64,000 bases of DNA from Curtobacterium sp. MCLR17_007. Lineage in GTDB: Bacteria; Actinomycetota; Actinomycetes; Actinomycetales; Microbacteriaceae. Positions 1 through 8,651 of the stretch are shown in pieces (the stretch's first letter is position 1; each line of letters opens with the position of its first letter). The notes below the pieces were generated by a model. It saw only the letters and a list, made by a program, of their open reading frames with translations, made no database searches and was not told where the DNA came from. The DNA is taken from positions 620,001 to 684,000 of the forward strand of contig NZ_CP126271.1 of the NCBI RefSeq assembly GCF_003234655.2, in the 5' to 3' direction. A program made the translations under genes and the position numbers.

Positions 1-354
1 CGTCGCGCCGCGGTTCGTGCCCGCGAGCAGTGCGCCGGCCGAGACGACCCCGAGGGTGACCCCGGCGTCGCGGGGGACCAGGATGCTGACGTCGGCGTGG
101 GCCTTGCCGCGGAAGGACTTCAGGAAGCCGATCGGGTCGTCCCACCGGATCTGGGGGTGGTCGACCGTGAGGGTGTCCCCGTCGAGCTCCACCTTGAGGG
201 GCTTGCCCGACACGCTGTGCACCTCGATGCGGGCGGTGGGCTCGTCGTGCGCGACGACGTCGACCTGCCCCCCGACCAGGCCGACCCGCACGGACCGGAC
301 GATCCCGGTGTCGATGACCTTGGGCTCCTCGACGAGCCACTTCTCCTGCGCCAT
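1..354 (-). CDS. DUF4097-family beta-strand protein (partial, C-terminus outside window)
   Basis: The first 118 codons are present; the rest lies beyond position 1. The N-terminus (MAQEKWLVEEP...) and the alternating short strands with LDGDTLTV and VSILVPRDAGV are typical of the DUF4097 putative adhesin fold, a beta-solenoid-like domain of unknown function. The ATG at 354 is set by AAGGAG five bases upstream. Two palindromic operator copies lie directly upstream (372-410). In Actinobacteria this family is often linked to PadR-type regulators; none is visible in the part seen here. Function unknown; no signal peptide in the visible part, so it may be cytoplasmic or membrane-associated. Confidence 0.75.
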   Translation of the reverse strand, partial: MAQEKWLVEEPKVIDTGIVRSVRVGLVGGQVDVVAHDEPTARIEVHSVSGKPLKVELDGDTLTVDHPQIRWDDPIGFLKSFRGKAHADVSILVPRDAGVTLGVVSAGALLAGTNRGAT

Positions 355-371
355 GTCGTCTCCTTCGGACT

Positions 372-410
372 CGCGATGTATCGCGTGTGTTGACGACACG
401 ATACATCGCG
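372..410. promoter_or_regulatory. Double palindromic operator upstream of the DUF4097 gene
   Basis: A 12-bp perfect inverted repeat, CGCGATGTATCG (372-383) and CGATACATCGCG (399-410), flanks a 15-bp spacer. Each arm is itself part of a small palindrome: CGCGAT-GT-ATCGCG at 372-385 and CGAT-AC-ATCG at 399-408. This looks like two sites for one dimeric regulator, in the promoter region of the minus-strand gene starting at 354. The ATCGCG/CGCGAT core is reminiscent of PadR-type sites; the regulator identity is inferred. Confidence 0.6.
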
Positions 411-457
411 TCACGCCCGTCGGCAACGGCTCGGTGGTGACCCACCGACGGGACGCA

Positions 458-1120
458 TCACGGGGCGGGGGCGGGCTCCGTGACGGTGGCGGGGCGAGCC
501 TCCAGTCGAGGTGCTCGGTCCGGGCTCCACGGGAAGCGGCGGAAGACCGGCATCAGCGGCTGCACCATCGGGCCGATGACGAACGCGGCGACCACGGTTC
601 CCGCACCGACGTCGCCGCCGAGGAACCAGCCCACGACCACGACGGTGACCTCGACCAGGGTGCGGGCGAGCCAGATCGGCCACCCGAGCCGCTGGTGCAG
701 GCCGACCATCAGCCCGTCGCGCGCTCCCGTGCCGAAGCCCGCGCCGATGTAGAACGCGGTCGCGACGGCCAGCAGGACCGTCCCGGCCACGAACAACAGG
801 ATCCTGCCCCCCAGTTCCGGCGGCGTCGGGACGAGCCACAGCACCAGGTCCGCCGACGGCCCGATGGCCAGGGCGTTGAGCAGCGTCCCGATGCCGGGCC
901 GCTGGCGGAGCGGGATCCAGAACAGCAGGATGACGCCGCTCGACACCACGGTGATGAGCCCGAACGACCACGGCAGGACGTGCTCGAGACCCTCGGTCAG
1001 GACGGTCCACGAGCTGACGCCCACGACCGCTCGGACCTGCAGCGCGGTGGAGGCGCCGTAGAGGAACAGGCCGACGAACAGCTGGACGGTGCGCAGGGCG
1101 AGGGCGGCGGAACGGGACAT
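458..1120 (-). CDS. yczE: YczE/YitT-type integral membrane protein
   Basis: A 220-aa hydrophobic protein with about five membrane segments and a conserved FYIGAGFGTGARDGLM segment near residue 125, as in the YczE/YyaS family. Its role is not established. It is divergent from a MocR/PdxR-type regulator across only 61 bp; this yczE-yczR pairing recurs widely, so the regulator probably controls this gene. The Pro/Ala-rich last 20 residues are a cytoplasmic tail. Family call is good, substrate or function unknown. Confidence 0.8.
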   Translation of the reverse strand: MSRSAALALRTVQLFVGLFLYGASTALQVRAVVGVSSWTVLTEGLEHVLPWSFGLITVVSSGVILLFWIPLRQRPGIGTLLNALAIGPSADLVLWLVPTPPELGGRILLFVAGTVLLAVATAFYIGAGFGTGARDGLMVGLHQRLGWPIWLARTLVEVTVVVVGWFLGGDVGAGTVVAAFVIGPMVQPLMPVFRRFPWSPDRAPRLEARPATVTEPAPAP

Positions 1121-1139
1121 GGGGCGAGCGTGGCAGGGA

Positions 1140-1175
1140 ATTGGACTGCCGGTCGAGAGCCAATCGCACTACGGT
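1140..1175. promoter_or_regulatory. Divergent control region with ATTGG-N15-CCAAT inverted repeat and leaderless -10
   Basis: ATTGG (1140-1144) and CCAAT (1160-1164) form an inverted repeat centred in the 61-bp gap between yczE and the MocR gene. TACGGT (1170-1175) sits six bases before the ATG at 1182, giving the leaderless arrangement seen for many genes here. The repeat is the best candidate for the MocR binding site. Confidence 0.5.
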
Positions 1176-1181
1176 GGCGTG

Positions 1182-2624
1182 ATGACCCCGGTCCTGCTGA
1201 GTGCCCGTGCCGCCGCAGCCCTGCTGCAGGACTGGCGTGTCGGGTCGAACGCCGTCGCGTACGAGGCCCTCGCCGACGCCGTCCGCGTGCTCGTCATCGA
1301 CGGACGCGTCCCGCTCGGCGCCCGGATGCCCGCCGAGCGCGGGCTGGCCGAGGCGCTCGGCGTCTCGCGCACCACGGTCGCGAACGCCTACGCCCGGCTG
1401 CGGTCCTCCGGGTACCTGGCGTCCCTGCGCGGGTCCGGCAGCGTCGTGCGTCTGCCGCGGGACCTGGTCGGACGGCCCGACCCGGAGCGGCTGGGCGGCG
1501 TCGTGTCCGGCGACGTGCTCGACCTGCGGAAGGCAGCGCTGCACGCCGCCCCCGGGATCTCCGAAGCGGTCGACCGGGCGGTGCGGCACGTGCCGGCAGC
1601 GCTCGCCGGCATCGGGTACGACACGGTCGGCGACCCCGGGCTCCGTGCCGCCGTGGCCGCGCGGTACACCGCTCGCGGGCTGCCGACCACGCCGGACCAG
1701 GTCGTCGTCACCATCGGCGCGCAGCACGCGATCGCGCTGCTCGCCCGGGTCCTGGTCCGTCGCGGGGACGCCGTGCTCGTGGAGTCGCCCACGTACCCGC
1801 ACGCGCACGAGGCCTTCCGCGAAGCAGGGGGCCGTCTGGTGGGCGTGCCCGTCGACGCGCGGACCGGGTGGGACGTCGGGGTGCTCGAGGCCGCGCTCCG
1901 GCGTTCGGCGCCTTCCGTCGCGTACGTGATGCCGGAGCTGCACAACCCGACCGGCGCCACGATGTCCGACGCGGTGCGGTCGACGCTGCTCGACCTCGCG
2001 TCGTCGGTCGGGACGACGGTGATCGCGGACGAGACGATGGGCGAGCTGCGGATCGACGGCCAGGCATCGCCACCGCTCGCGACGCATTCGTCGTCCGTGG
2101 TGATGATCGGGTCGGCCGACAAGGTCTTCTGGGGCGGCCTGCGGATCGGGTGGATCCGCGCCGAGCCGGAGCTGCTGCAGCGGCTGCTGCTCGCCCGCCC
2201 CACGGGCGACCTCGGCACGCCGGTGCTCGACCAGCTGGTCGCGCGCGAGCTGGTCCCGCTGACGGCCACGGTCCTGGAGGCCCGGCGCGCCACCCTGAGA
2301 GCGGGTCGCGACGCCGTCGTGGACGCGCTGCGGGCGCGGTTGCCGGAGTGGGACGTGCCGTCACCGGCGGGTGGGCTGACGACGTGGGTCGGGCTCGGCC
2401 GGCCGGTCTCGAGTGCGCTCGTGCTGGCTGCGCGCTCCGAGGGCGTCGTCCTGGCCTCCGGTGGGGTGTTCGGGCCGGACGGCGGCTTCGAGCGGTTCCT
2501 GCGGGTGCCGTTCACGATGGCACCCGCGGACCGGGTGCGGCTGGTCGACGTGCTCGAGCGTGCGTGGGCGCGGACCGGTGGTGCGGGCAGCGGCACGCGG
2601 GGGTCGTTGGCCGCGGTGGTCTGA
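1182..2624 (+). CDS. yczR: MocR-type regulator (GntR HTH + aminotransferase-like domain), YczR group
   Basis: A 480-aa fusion of an N-terminal GntR-type winged helix (about 25-95; ARMPAERGLAEALGVSRTTV) and a fold-type I PLP aminotransferase-like domain (about 115-470). The PLP lysine is K314 in GSADKVFWGGLRIGW; the upstream HNPTG motif is also present. MocR proteins bind DNA and sense PLP or a PLP adduct rather than catalysing transamination. Divergence from yczE places it in the YczR group. The ATG at 1182 is chosen over the adjacent in-frame GTG at 1179 because a TACGGT box lies six bases upstream. Confidence 0.88.
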   Translation: MTPVLLSARAAAALLQDWRVGSNAVAYEALADAVRVLVIDGRVPLGARMPAERGLAEALGVSRTTVANAYARLRSSGYLASLRGSGSVVRLPRDLVGRPDPERLGGVVSGDVLDLRKAALHAAPGISEAVDRAVRHVPAALAGIGYDTVGDPGLRAAVAARYTARGLPTTPDQVVVTIGAQHAIALLARVLVRRGDAVLVESPTYPHAHEAFREAGGRLVGVPVDARTGWDVGVLEAALRRSAPSVAYVMPELHNPTGATMSDAVRSTLLDLASSVGTTVIADETMGELRIDGQASPPLATHSSSVVMIGSADKVFWGGLRIGWIRAEPELLQRLLLARPTGDLGTPVLDQLVARELVPLTATVLEARRATLRAGRDAVVDALRARLPEWDVPSPAGGLTTWVGLGRPVSSALVLAARSEGVVLASGGVFGPDGGFERFLRVPFTMAPADRVRLVDVLERAWARTGGAGSGTRGSLAAVV

Positions 2625-2701
2625 GGGGTCGTCCGCTGGGATGAGCCGGCTTCGCTCCCGTGGGTGACGCGGCTCCGCCGGGCGTGCGCGAGCATCGGGA
2701 C

Positions 2702-3352
2702 ATGACCCCGCTCGCGTCCTCCGCCCCGGCGACGCCCGTCGCGCCCGTGCCCGCTGCTGCGCGGGTCTCGATGGTCCTCGGCGGTGCACTGCTCGCCGGG
2801 GTCCTGACGTCGTACGGACAGGCCGTCGGGCCGCTGTCGTCGGTGGCGAACTCCGCCGGCCCGTGGTTCCTGGTCGCCGTCGCGCTGCTGCTGGTGCTCC
2901 GGGTCCGCGCGGGTCGCGGTGGTCCGGCGCTCGCGATGGTCACCGGTGTCGTGCTGCTGGAGCTCATGCACGTCGGCTACTGGGCGACGACGAACCTGCG
3001 CGGCTTCCCGGACGTGCTGTCCCTCACCAACTTCTGGGTCCTCATGGGGGTGCCTGCGGGGGTGCTCGCCGGCGCGTGCGCGGTCCTCGTGCGGTCCCGC
3101 GACGGACGACTGCGCGGGGCGGCGTTCGGTGCCGTCGCCGCGGTGCTCGTGGGCGAGGGCATCCGGGCACTGCTCCAGGTCGCCGCGACGACCGGCGTGG
3201 TGACCTGGATCGTCGAGATCCTGGTCGGGGCCGCGGTGCTCGTCGCCGGGGTCGTGCTGGCCGGGTCGCCGGCGGCACGGGTCCTGGCGCTCGGCACCGG
3301 TGTCGTCGGGTCGGTGGCGGTGCTGGCGGTCTTCCTGCTGCTCGGCGGCTGA
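2702..3352 (+). CDS. Integral membrane protein, DUF6518-like
   Basis: A 216-aa protein with about seven predicted membrane helices after a Pro/Ala-rich cytoplasmic start. The VGPLSSVANSAGPWFLVA and HVGYWATT stretches and the overall length resemble the actinobacterial DUF6518 family of unknown function. ATG at 2702 gives the natural N-terminus before the first helix. No enzymatic motif is visible. It runs in the same direction as the RND permease, 134 bp upstream of it, but a repeat block intervenes and co-transcription is uncertain. Confidence 0.65.
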   Translation: MTPLASSAPATPVAPVPAAARVSMVLGGALLAGVLTSYGQAVGPLSSVANSAGPWFLVAVALLLVLRVRAGRGGPALAMVTGVVLLELMHVGYWATTNLRGFPDVLSLTNFWVLMGVPAGVLAGACAVLVRSRDGRLRGAAFGAVAAVLVGEGIRALLQVAATTGVVTWIVEILVGAAVLVAGVVLAGSPAARVLALGTGVVGSVAVLAVFLLLGG

Positions 3353-3391
3353 CCCGTTCCGACTACGTTCCTCCCGGCGGGGCCGTGCCGG

Positions 3392-3474
3392 GCGTCGGAC
3401 GCACCTGCTCGTGCGCAGTGCCCAGCGTCGGACGCACCTGCTCGTGGGCTGTGCTCAGCGTCGGACGCACCTGC
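3392..3474 (+). repeat. Three direct repeats, 33-bp period, upstream of the RND gene
   Basis: GCGTCGGACGCACCTGC occurs at 3392-3408, 3425-3441 and 3458-3474, exactly 33 bp apart, with CTCGTG after the first two copies. The period is a multiple of three and the frame is open into the downstream permease gene, but the block lies before its most plausible start. It may be a regulatory array or a repeat expansion. Confidence 0.8.
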
Positions 3475-3486
3475 GAGGATCGGACC

Positions 3487-6400
3487 GTGCACCTGCTCTC
3501 GGTCTTCAGCCTGCGGAACCGCGCGCTCATCGCGCTCGTCACCATCGTCGTGGCGATCTTCGGCGGCATCTCGCTGTCCAGCCTCAAGCAGGAACTCATC
3601 CCGAGCGTCCAGTTCCCCCAGGTCGCCATCGTCAGCGCGTACCCCGGGGCGACTCCCGAGGTGGTGTCGAACGACGTCTCGACCAAGATCGAGCAGGGCA
3701 TCCAGGCGGTCCCCGACCTGAAGTCCACCACGGCCACGTCCTCCACCGGGCAGAGCGTCGTGTCGGCCGAGTTCGCCTACGGGTCCAACCTGGCCAGCGC
3801 CGAGGACAAGATCCAGACCGTCGTCAACGCGCTCTCGCTGCCCGACTCGGTCCAGACGCAGATCGTCACGGGGTCCTTCGACGACCTGCCGGTGATCCAG
3901 CTGGCGGTGTCGGCGAAGGGCGACCAGGAACAGCTCGTCGAGCGGTTGAACGCCACGGCGGTCCCCGACCTCGAGAAGCTCGACGGGGTGCGCGCGGCCG
4001 ACATCTACGGCAACCCGGGTCGGCGCGTGCTCATCACCCCCGACCGCACGGCACTCGGGGAGCGCGGGCTGTCCGAGTCGGCGATCTCCGACGCCCTCAA
4101 GGACAACGGCACGCTCATCCCCGGCGGCACGCTCACCCAGGACGGCTCGACGCTCTCGGTGCAGACGGGGGAGCGCATCGCGTCGGTGGCCGACATCCAG
4201 GCGCTCCCGCTGACCGGGGGCACGACGGCACCGGGAGCCACACCGACGTCGACCACGATCGGTGACGTCGCGAAGGTCGAGATCACCGAGTCACCACGCA
4301 CGTCGATCAGTCGGGTCGACGGCGAACAGGCGCTGACGATCGCGATCACCAAGACACAAGAGGCCAACACGGTCGACGTGTCGAAGACCGTCCGCGACGC
4401 TCTGCCCGGCATCGAGTCGAAGATCACCGGTGACCCGCGGTTCACGGTCGTCTTCGACCAGGCGCCCTACATCCAGCAGTCGATCGACTCCCTCGCCGAA
4501 GAGGGCCTGCTCGGGCTCGGGTTCGCCGTCGTCGTGATCCTGGTGTTCCTGCTGTCGGTGCGATCCACGATCGTGACCGCGATCTCGATCCCGACGTCGG
4601 TGCTGCTCGCGGCGATCGGCATGCGGGCGGCGGACTACACGCTCAACATCATCACGCTGGCCGGCCTGACGATCGCGATCGGCCGTGTGGTCGACGACTC
4701 CATCGTGGTGATCGAGAACATCAAGCGACATCTGCAGCCCGGCGTCGACCGGCGACAGGCCGTGCTCGACGGCGTGCGCGAGGTCGCGGGCGCGGTGACC
4801 GCGTCGACGCTGACCACGGTCGTCGTGTTCCTGCCCGTCGCGTTCGTCGCCGAGCTCGTCGGCGAGCTGTTCCGGCCGTTCGCGCTCACCGTGTCGATGG
4901 CGCTGGTCGCGTCCCTGCTCGTGGCGCTGACCATCGTGCCGGTGCTCGCGTACTGGTTCCTGCGGGCACCCAAGGCCCACAAGCACGCCGGCGCGGCCGC
5001 CGGTGTCGCTGCTGCGGACACGGCGGGTTCGCCGGGCACGGGCGCGGTGGCTGCCGGTTCGGCCACCGAGTCGGACCTGCGCTCCGCGGCGGACCTGCAC
5101 GACGCCACCGCTCCGGACCGCCTGCGGCGCGGGTACCAGCCCGTCCTGCACTGGGTCCTGCGGTTCCCGGCGCTCGTCGTGGTGCTCGCGGTCCTCGTGC
5201 TCGGTGGGACGGTCGCGGCACTGCCCTTCGTCAAGACGAACTACCTCGGCGACTCCGGACAGAACACGTTCACCGTCACGCAGGACCTCGACCCCGGTGC
5301 GTCGCTCGACGTGCAGTCCGACAAGGCGCGCGCGGTCGAGCGGCAGCTCCGTGCGGTGGACGGCGTCGACACCGTGCAGACCACCATCGGCACGAGCGGC
5401 CAGTCGATCCAGGCGGCCTTCGGCGGCGGTGGGACCGCGTCGATCCAGTACGCCGTGACGACCGACGCCGACGCCGACCAGGCCCGCATCCAGTCGGACA
5501 CGCGCAAGCGCCTGGACCGGCTCAGCGGCGCGGGGGAGATCGCGCTGTCGTCCTCGGGCGGCGGCTTCGGCGGCAGCAGCGACATCGAGGTCGACGTCAC
5601 CGCGCCGACCCAGGCGCAGCTGCGGACCGCGGCCGACAAGGCCCTGAGCACGCTCAAGGACGTCGCCCACACCACCGGTGCGACGAGCAACCTGTCGGCG
5701 GCCGAGCCCTACCTGGCCGTCAAGGTCGACCGTGTGAAGGCCGCGTCGCTCGGCCTCACCGAGACCCAGGTCGGCGGCATCGTCGCGGCTTCGGTCTCGC
5801 CGCGCGACACCGGCACGGTCGAGATCGACGACGCCTCGCTCGACGTCTACATCGCCGACCCCGAGCCGCCCACCACCGTCCAGGCCCTCCGCGACCTGTC
5901 GGTCCCGACCGCGACCGGATCGGTCCCGCTGTCCGATCTGGCGTCAGTGGACCAGGCCGACGGGCCCACCTCGGTCACCACCTCGGACGCGGTCCGGACG
6001 GCGACGATCACGGTCACGCCCGACTCCGCCAACCTCGGTGCCGCGGTCACGTCGGTGACGAACGCTGTCGACCAGCTCGACCTGCCACGAGGGGCGTCGG
6101 CGTCGATCGGCGGCGTCGCGTCGAGCCAGTCGTCGGCGTTCAGCCAGCTGTTGCTCGCAGCGCTCGTGGCGATCCTGATCGTCTACGTCGTGATGGTGGC
6201 GACCTTCCGCAGCCTCCTGCAACCGCTGCTGCTGCTCGTGTCCGTGCCGTTCGCGGCGACCGGGGCGATCCTGCTGCAGATCGCGTCGGGGATCCCGATC
6301 GGTGTGGCGTCCCTGATCGGGGTGCTCATGCTGGTCGGCATCGTCGTGACGAACGCGATCGTGCTCATCGACCTCGTCAACCAGTACCGCCGACGGGGAC

Positions 6401-6672
6401 TCCGCGTCCGCGAGGCCCTGGTCGAAGGCGCGACCCGCCGACTCCGCCCGATCCTGATGACGGCGTTGGCGACGATCTTCGCGCTGGTGCCGATGGCGAT
6501 CGGCCTGACCGGGCAGGGCGGCTTCATCTCGCAGCCGCTCGCGCTGGTGGTGATTGGCGGACTCGTGTCCTCCACGCTGCTGACGCTCGTGGTGCTGCCG
6601 GCGCTGTACTTCCTGGTCGAGCGGGCGCGCGAGCGTCGGGCTGACCGTCGGTCGGAGCGCGTCGCGGACTAG
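3487..6672 (+). CDS. RND-superfamily efflux permease (HAE/SwrC-like)
   Basis: A 1061-aa permease with the two-fold RND layout: first helix at 8-30 (RALIALVTIVVAIFGG), a large extracellular domain, helices from about 335, a second extracellular domain after about 590, and the final helix bundle from about 880. The proton-relay motif GRVVDDSIVVIEN puts D403/D404 in TM4. Gram-positive relatives such as SwrC act without an outer-membrane channel. An Ala/Gly/Thr-rich cytoplasmic linker (about 500-540) joins the halves. The GTG at 3487 is chosen because the protein then begins as in relatives; the frame is open upstream. Its stop overlaps the stop of the convergent gene. Confidence 0.9.
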   Translation: MHLLSVFSLRNRALIALVTIVVAIFGGISLSSLKQELIPSVQFPQVAIVSAYPGATPEVVSNDVSTKIEQGIQAVPDLKSTTATSSTGQSVVSAEFAYGSNLASAEDKIQTVVNALSLPDSVQTQIVTGSFDDLPVIQLAVSAKGDQEQLVERLNATAVPDLEKLDGVRAADIYGNPGRRVLITPDRTALGERGLSESAISDALKDNGTLIPGGTLTQDGSTLSVQTGERIASVADIQALPLTGGTTAPGATPTSTTIGDVAKVEITESPRTSISRVDGEQALTIAITKTQEANTVDVSKTVRDALPGIESKITGDPRFTVVFDQAPYIQQSIDSLAEEGLLGLGFAVVVILVFLLSVRSTIVTAISIPTSVLLAAIGMRAADYTLNIITLAGLTIAIGRVVDDSIVVIENIKRHLQPGVDRRQAVLDGVREVAGAVTASTLTTVVVFLPVAFVAELVGELFRPFALTVSMALVASLLVALTIVPVLAYWFLRAPKAHKHAGAAAGVAAADTAGSPGTGAVAAGSATESDLRSAADLHDATAPDRLRRGYQPVLHWVLRFPALVVVLAVLVLGGTVAALPFVKTNYLGDSGQNTFTVTQDLDPGASLDVQSDKARAVERQLRAVDGVDTVQTTIGTSGQSIQAAFGGGGTASIQYAVTTDADADQARIQSDTRKRLDRLSGAGEIALSSSGGGFGGSSDIEVDVTAPTQAQLRTAADKALSTLKDVAHTTGATSNLSAAEPYLAVKVDRVKAASLGLTETQVGGIVAASVSPRDTGTVEIDDASLDVYIADPEPPTTVQALRDLSVPTATGSVPLSDLASVDQADGPTSVTTSDAVRTATITVTPDSANLGAAVTSVTNAVDQLDLPRGASASIGGVASSQSSAFSQLLLAALVAILIVYVVMVATFRSLLQPLLLLVSVPFAATGAILLQIASGIPIGVASLIGVLMLVGIVVTNAIVLIDLVNQYRRRGLRVREALVEGATRRLRPILMTALATIFALVPMAIGLTGQGGFISQPLALVVIGGLVSSTLLTLVVLPALYFLVERARERRADRRSERVAD

Positions 6673-6929
6673 CGGGCTTCGACGTCCTCGAGGTCGACAG
6701 CGACGAACCACCGCACGACCACGACAGTCAGCGTCACCAGGAACACCACCGCGCCGAGCTGTGCGACGGCCGAGGTGTGCCCGGTCGCGGCACCGAGTCC
6801 CGCGAACCCGACCGTCACGAAGAACGACAGCCCGAGCAGCAGCTCCGCGACCGTGCTGCTGCGGGTGCGGCGCTCCCACGGGGTCGTCGGTCGTGCGGAG
6901 CGCGCGGGGCGGGTCGAGGTGTCGGTCAC
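6669..6929 (-). CDS. Small two-helix membrane protein, unknown
   Basis: An 86-aa protein with about 28 polar residues followed by two hydrophobic helices (about 30-50 and 58-77) and an acidic end (VDLEDVEAR). The GTG at 6929 is the most sensible start; the open frame continues upstream only into low-complexity sequence. Its TAG overlaps the TAG of the convergent RND gene. No family recognised. Confidence 0.55.
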   Translation of the reverse strand: MTDTSTRPARSARPTTPWERRTRSSTVAELLLGLSFFVTVGFAGLGAATGHTSAVAQLGAVVFLVTLTVVVVRWFVAVDLEDVEAR

Positions 6930-7044
6930 CCACGAAGTCTCCGTCCGGACACGTGACGGCGGCAGTCCCGACTCCGGGTGGCACCCGGTCGGGGTACGCC
7001 CACGGTCCACCGCGTGGCCGACCCGAGTGCGCGGCCGCGCCCCC

Positions 7045-7138
7045 GCTCCCGCCTGCCCCGCCCGCGCCTGCGCCGCCCGCGCCTGCGCCGCCCCCGCCTG
7101 CGCCGCCCGCTCCTGCCTGCGCCGCCCCCGCCCCCGAA
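7045..7138. repeat. GC-rich short tandem repeat block
   Basis: Imperfect repeats built on a 15-bp unit (CGCCTGCGCCGCCCG) in the first half of a gene-free stretch (6930-7523). All six frames are long but low-complexity; no credible gene is seen. Confidence 0.7.
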
Positions 7139-7140
7139 AA

Positions 7141-7262
7141 GCGACATCACCCGCGGTTTCGCGCGTCGCTTTCGCTGCCCTGACGTCGCCCACAGCCCGG
7201 GTCCGCTCCCGAGGCGACATCGGTGCAGCAGAAGCGACGCGCAATACCTGCGGCGATGTCGC
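7141..7262. repeat. 122-nt imperfect inverted repeat
   Basis: Two 50-nt arms, 7141-7190 and 7213-7262, separated by a 22-nt loop, match as reverse complements at 39 of 50 positions. Both outer ends are GCGACATC/GATGTCGC and both inner ends are also GTCGCC/GGCGAC-like. It could fold into a long hairpin and may be a small mobile palindrome (REP- or MITE-like) or a structured RNA. It lies between convergent-facing flanks in a gene-free region, on neither side adjacent to a start codon. Confidence 0.75.
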
Positions 7263-7520
7263 ACGCACGCACGCCCGCCCGCCCGCACACGGGACACGGC
7301 ACGCCCACCCGCACCCGCACTCGCCCGCCCGCGCCCGCCCGCGCCCGCCCGCGCCCGCCCGCGCCCGCACGTCCGCACCCGACCGCCCGCACGCCCGCAC
7401 GCCCGCACGCCCGCACGCCCGCACGCCCGCACGCCCGCACGCCCGCACCCACGTCCCCACCAGCCCGCACCCACCAGCCCGCACCCACCAGCCCGCGCGC
7501 CACCCATCCCCCAGGCCCCG
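7263..7520. repeat. Low-complexity tandem repeats (10-bp and 8-bp units)
   Basis: A GCCCGCCCGC-type 10-bp unit (about 7323-7367) is followed by GCACGCCC repeated about eight times (about 7389-7450) and CACCAGCC-like repeats. No spacers between repeats, so not CRISPR. Reading frames through it are compositional artefacts. It ends four bases before the stop of the minus-strand esterase gene. Confidence 0.8.
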
Positions 7521-7523
7521 CGC

Positions 7524-8570
7524 TCAGCGCAGCTGCCGCCGCAGGAACGCCACGACGCGCTTGCTCATCGCCTCGTCGAGCTGTGCGATCGAGTGCGCCG
7601 TGCCCCGCACCGCGACGAACGTGACCGGGACGTCGTGGGCTCGAAGCGCCGCGGCGAACTCCTGCGACTCCCAGAGCGGGATGAACTCCTGTGTGGAGTG
7701 CCCGATGAAGAAGGGCGCCGTGTCCGCGGTGACGTGGTACGCGGGGGAGGCCCTGGTCGCCGCCGGGCAGGCGTCGTACGCGGTGCACCCGAGGTACAGC
7801 AGCTGGCGCCGCTGGAACGCCGCCGACACCCCGTCCGTCCGGGTCGAACGCGCCGTCAGGTCGGTCGGTCCGCTCAGGTCGACGACGGCACGGATGCGGT
7901 CCCCGTCGGCGTAGGCGGTGGACTCGTGGTCCTCGACCGCGAGCATGGCGGCCAGGTTGCCGCCCGCGCTGCCGCCGAACACCCCCACGCGGTCGGCATC
8001 GACGTCGTACGTCTCGAGGGTCGACGGTCGGAAGACCCAGTCGAGCGCCCGTCGGGTGTCGTCGAGGCCCGCGGGGAAGGGGTCGGTCGGCGCCAGGCGG
8101 TAGTCGATGTTGAACGTGACGAAGCCCTCGGACGCCAGGTACTGGCACACCGCGCGGTAGGCCGCCGTGTCCTTGTCCCCGTGGGACCAGCTGCCGCCGT
8201 GCACCATCATCACCGCGGGGCGGGTCCCGACCGCGGCACGGGGGCTGGCCGACGCCGAGGCACCGCCCGGAGCCGAGCTGGCGGCCGACCCGGGAGCGCC
8301 AGCGGACGCCGCCACGCTCGGGGTCGCCGTCGTCCTCGGAGCGCTGTCCGCGGGCAGGCAGACGTCGAGCTGCTGCAGCCGGTCGGCGCCGTACGGGACG
8401 TCCTGGACGACGTCGATGCGGTGGTACCGCAGCGACAGTGGGTAGATGACGGGATCGGCGGTGACGGTCGCGTTCTCGTCGGCTGCCGGGTCGGCGCTGC
8501 ACGACGCAACCGCGCCGAGCGCCACGACCGCGGCGACGAGCGCGTACAGCGTGCGGCGGCCGGACCTCAT
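7524..8570 (-). CDS. Alpha/beta-hydrolase lipoprotein (HSL/BD-FAE-like esterase)
   Basis: A 348-aa secreted lipoprotein: hydrophobic signal at about 8-22 ending in the lipobox VASC. The hydrolase domain has the oxyanion HGG (MMVHGGSWSHG), the nucleophile elbow GGSAGG and the catalytic His in GTAHS near the end; the acid is probably in HSTQEFIPLWES. This is the hormone-sensitive-lipase/carboxylesterase type (COG0657). A Ser/Ala-rich spacer (about 80-115) interrupts the early part of the domain. Start ATG at 8570 precedes the signal peptide directly. Divergent from PPK2. Substrate unknown. Confidence 0.85.
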   Translation of the reverse strand: MRSGRRTLYALVAAVVALGAVASCSADPAADENATVTADPVIYPLSLRYHRIDVVQDVPYGADRLQQLDVCLPADSAPRTTATPSVAASAGAPGSAASSAPGGASASASPRAAVGTRPAVMMVHGGSWSHGDKDTAAYRAVCQYLASEGFVTFNIDYRLAPTDPFPAGLDDTRRALDWVFRPSTLETYDVDADRVGVFGGSAGGNLAAMLAVEDHESTAYADGDRIRAVVDLSGPTDLTARSTRTDGVSAAFQRRQLLYLGCTAYDACPAATRASPAYHVTADTAPFFIGHSTQEFIPLWESQEFAAALRAHDVPVTFVAVRGTAHSIAQLDEAMSKRVVAFLRRQLR

Positions 8571-8651
8571 CGCAGACCACGGTACCGCGGAACGCCGTTC
8601 ACCCGCGGGTGCCAGGATGAGCGGCAGCACACCCCTGACCCTGGAGGACCC

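Noticed and set aside
17..2644. An 875-codon open frame on the plus strand across the DUF4097, YczE and MocR genes
   Set aside because: It is an out-of-frame shadow of well-supported genes, with Arg/Pro/His-rich composition typical of high-GC antisense frames.
2863..3486. N-terminal extension of the RND permease through the repeats
   Set aside because: The extension is out of frame with a good membrane-protein gene, is Arg/Gly-rich and repetitive, and the permease has a natural start at 3487.
7263..7520. Dense short direct repeats that might be a CRISPR array
   Set aside because: The units are 8-10 bp and contiguous with no unique spacers, and no cas genes are present.
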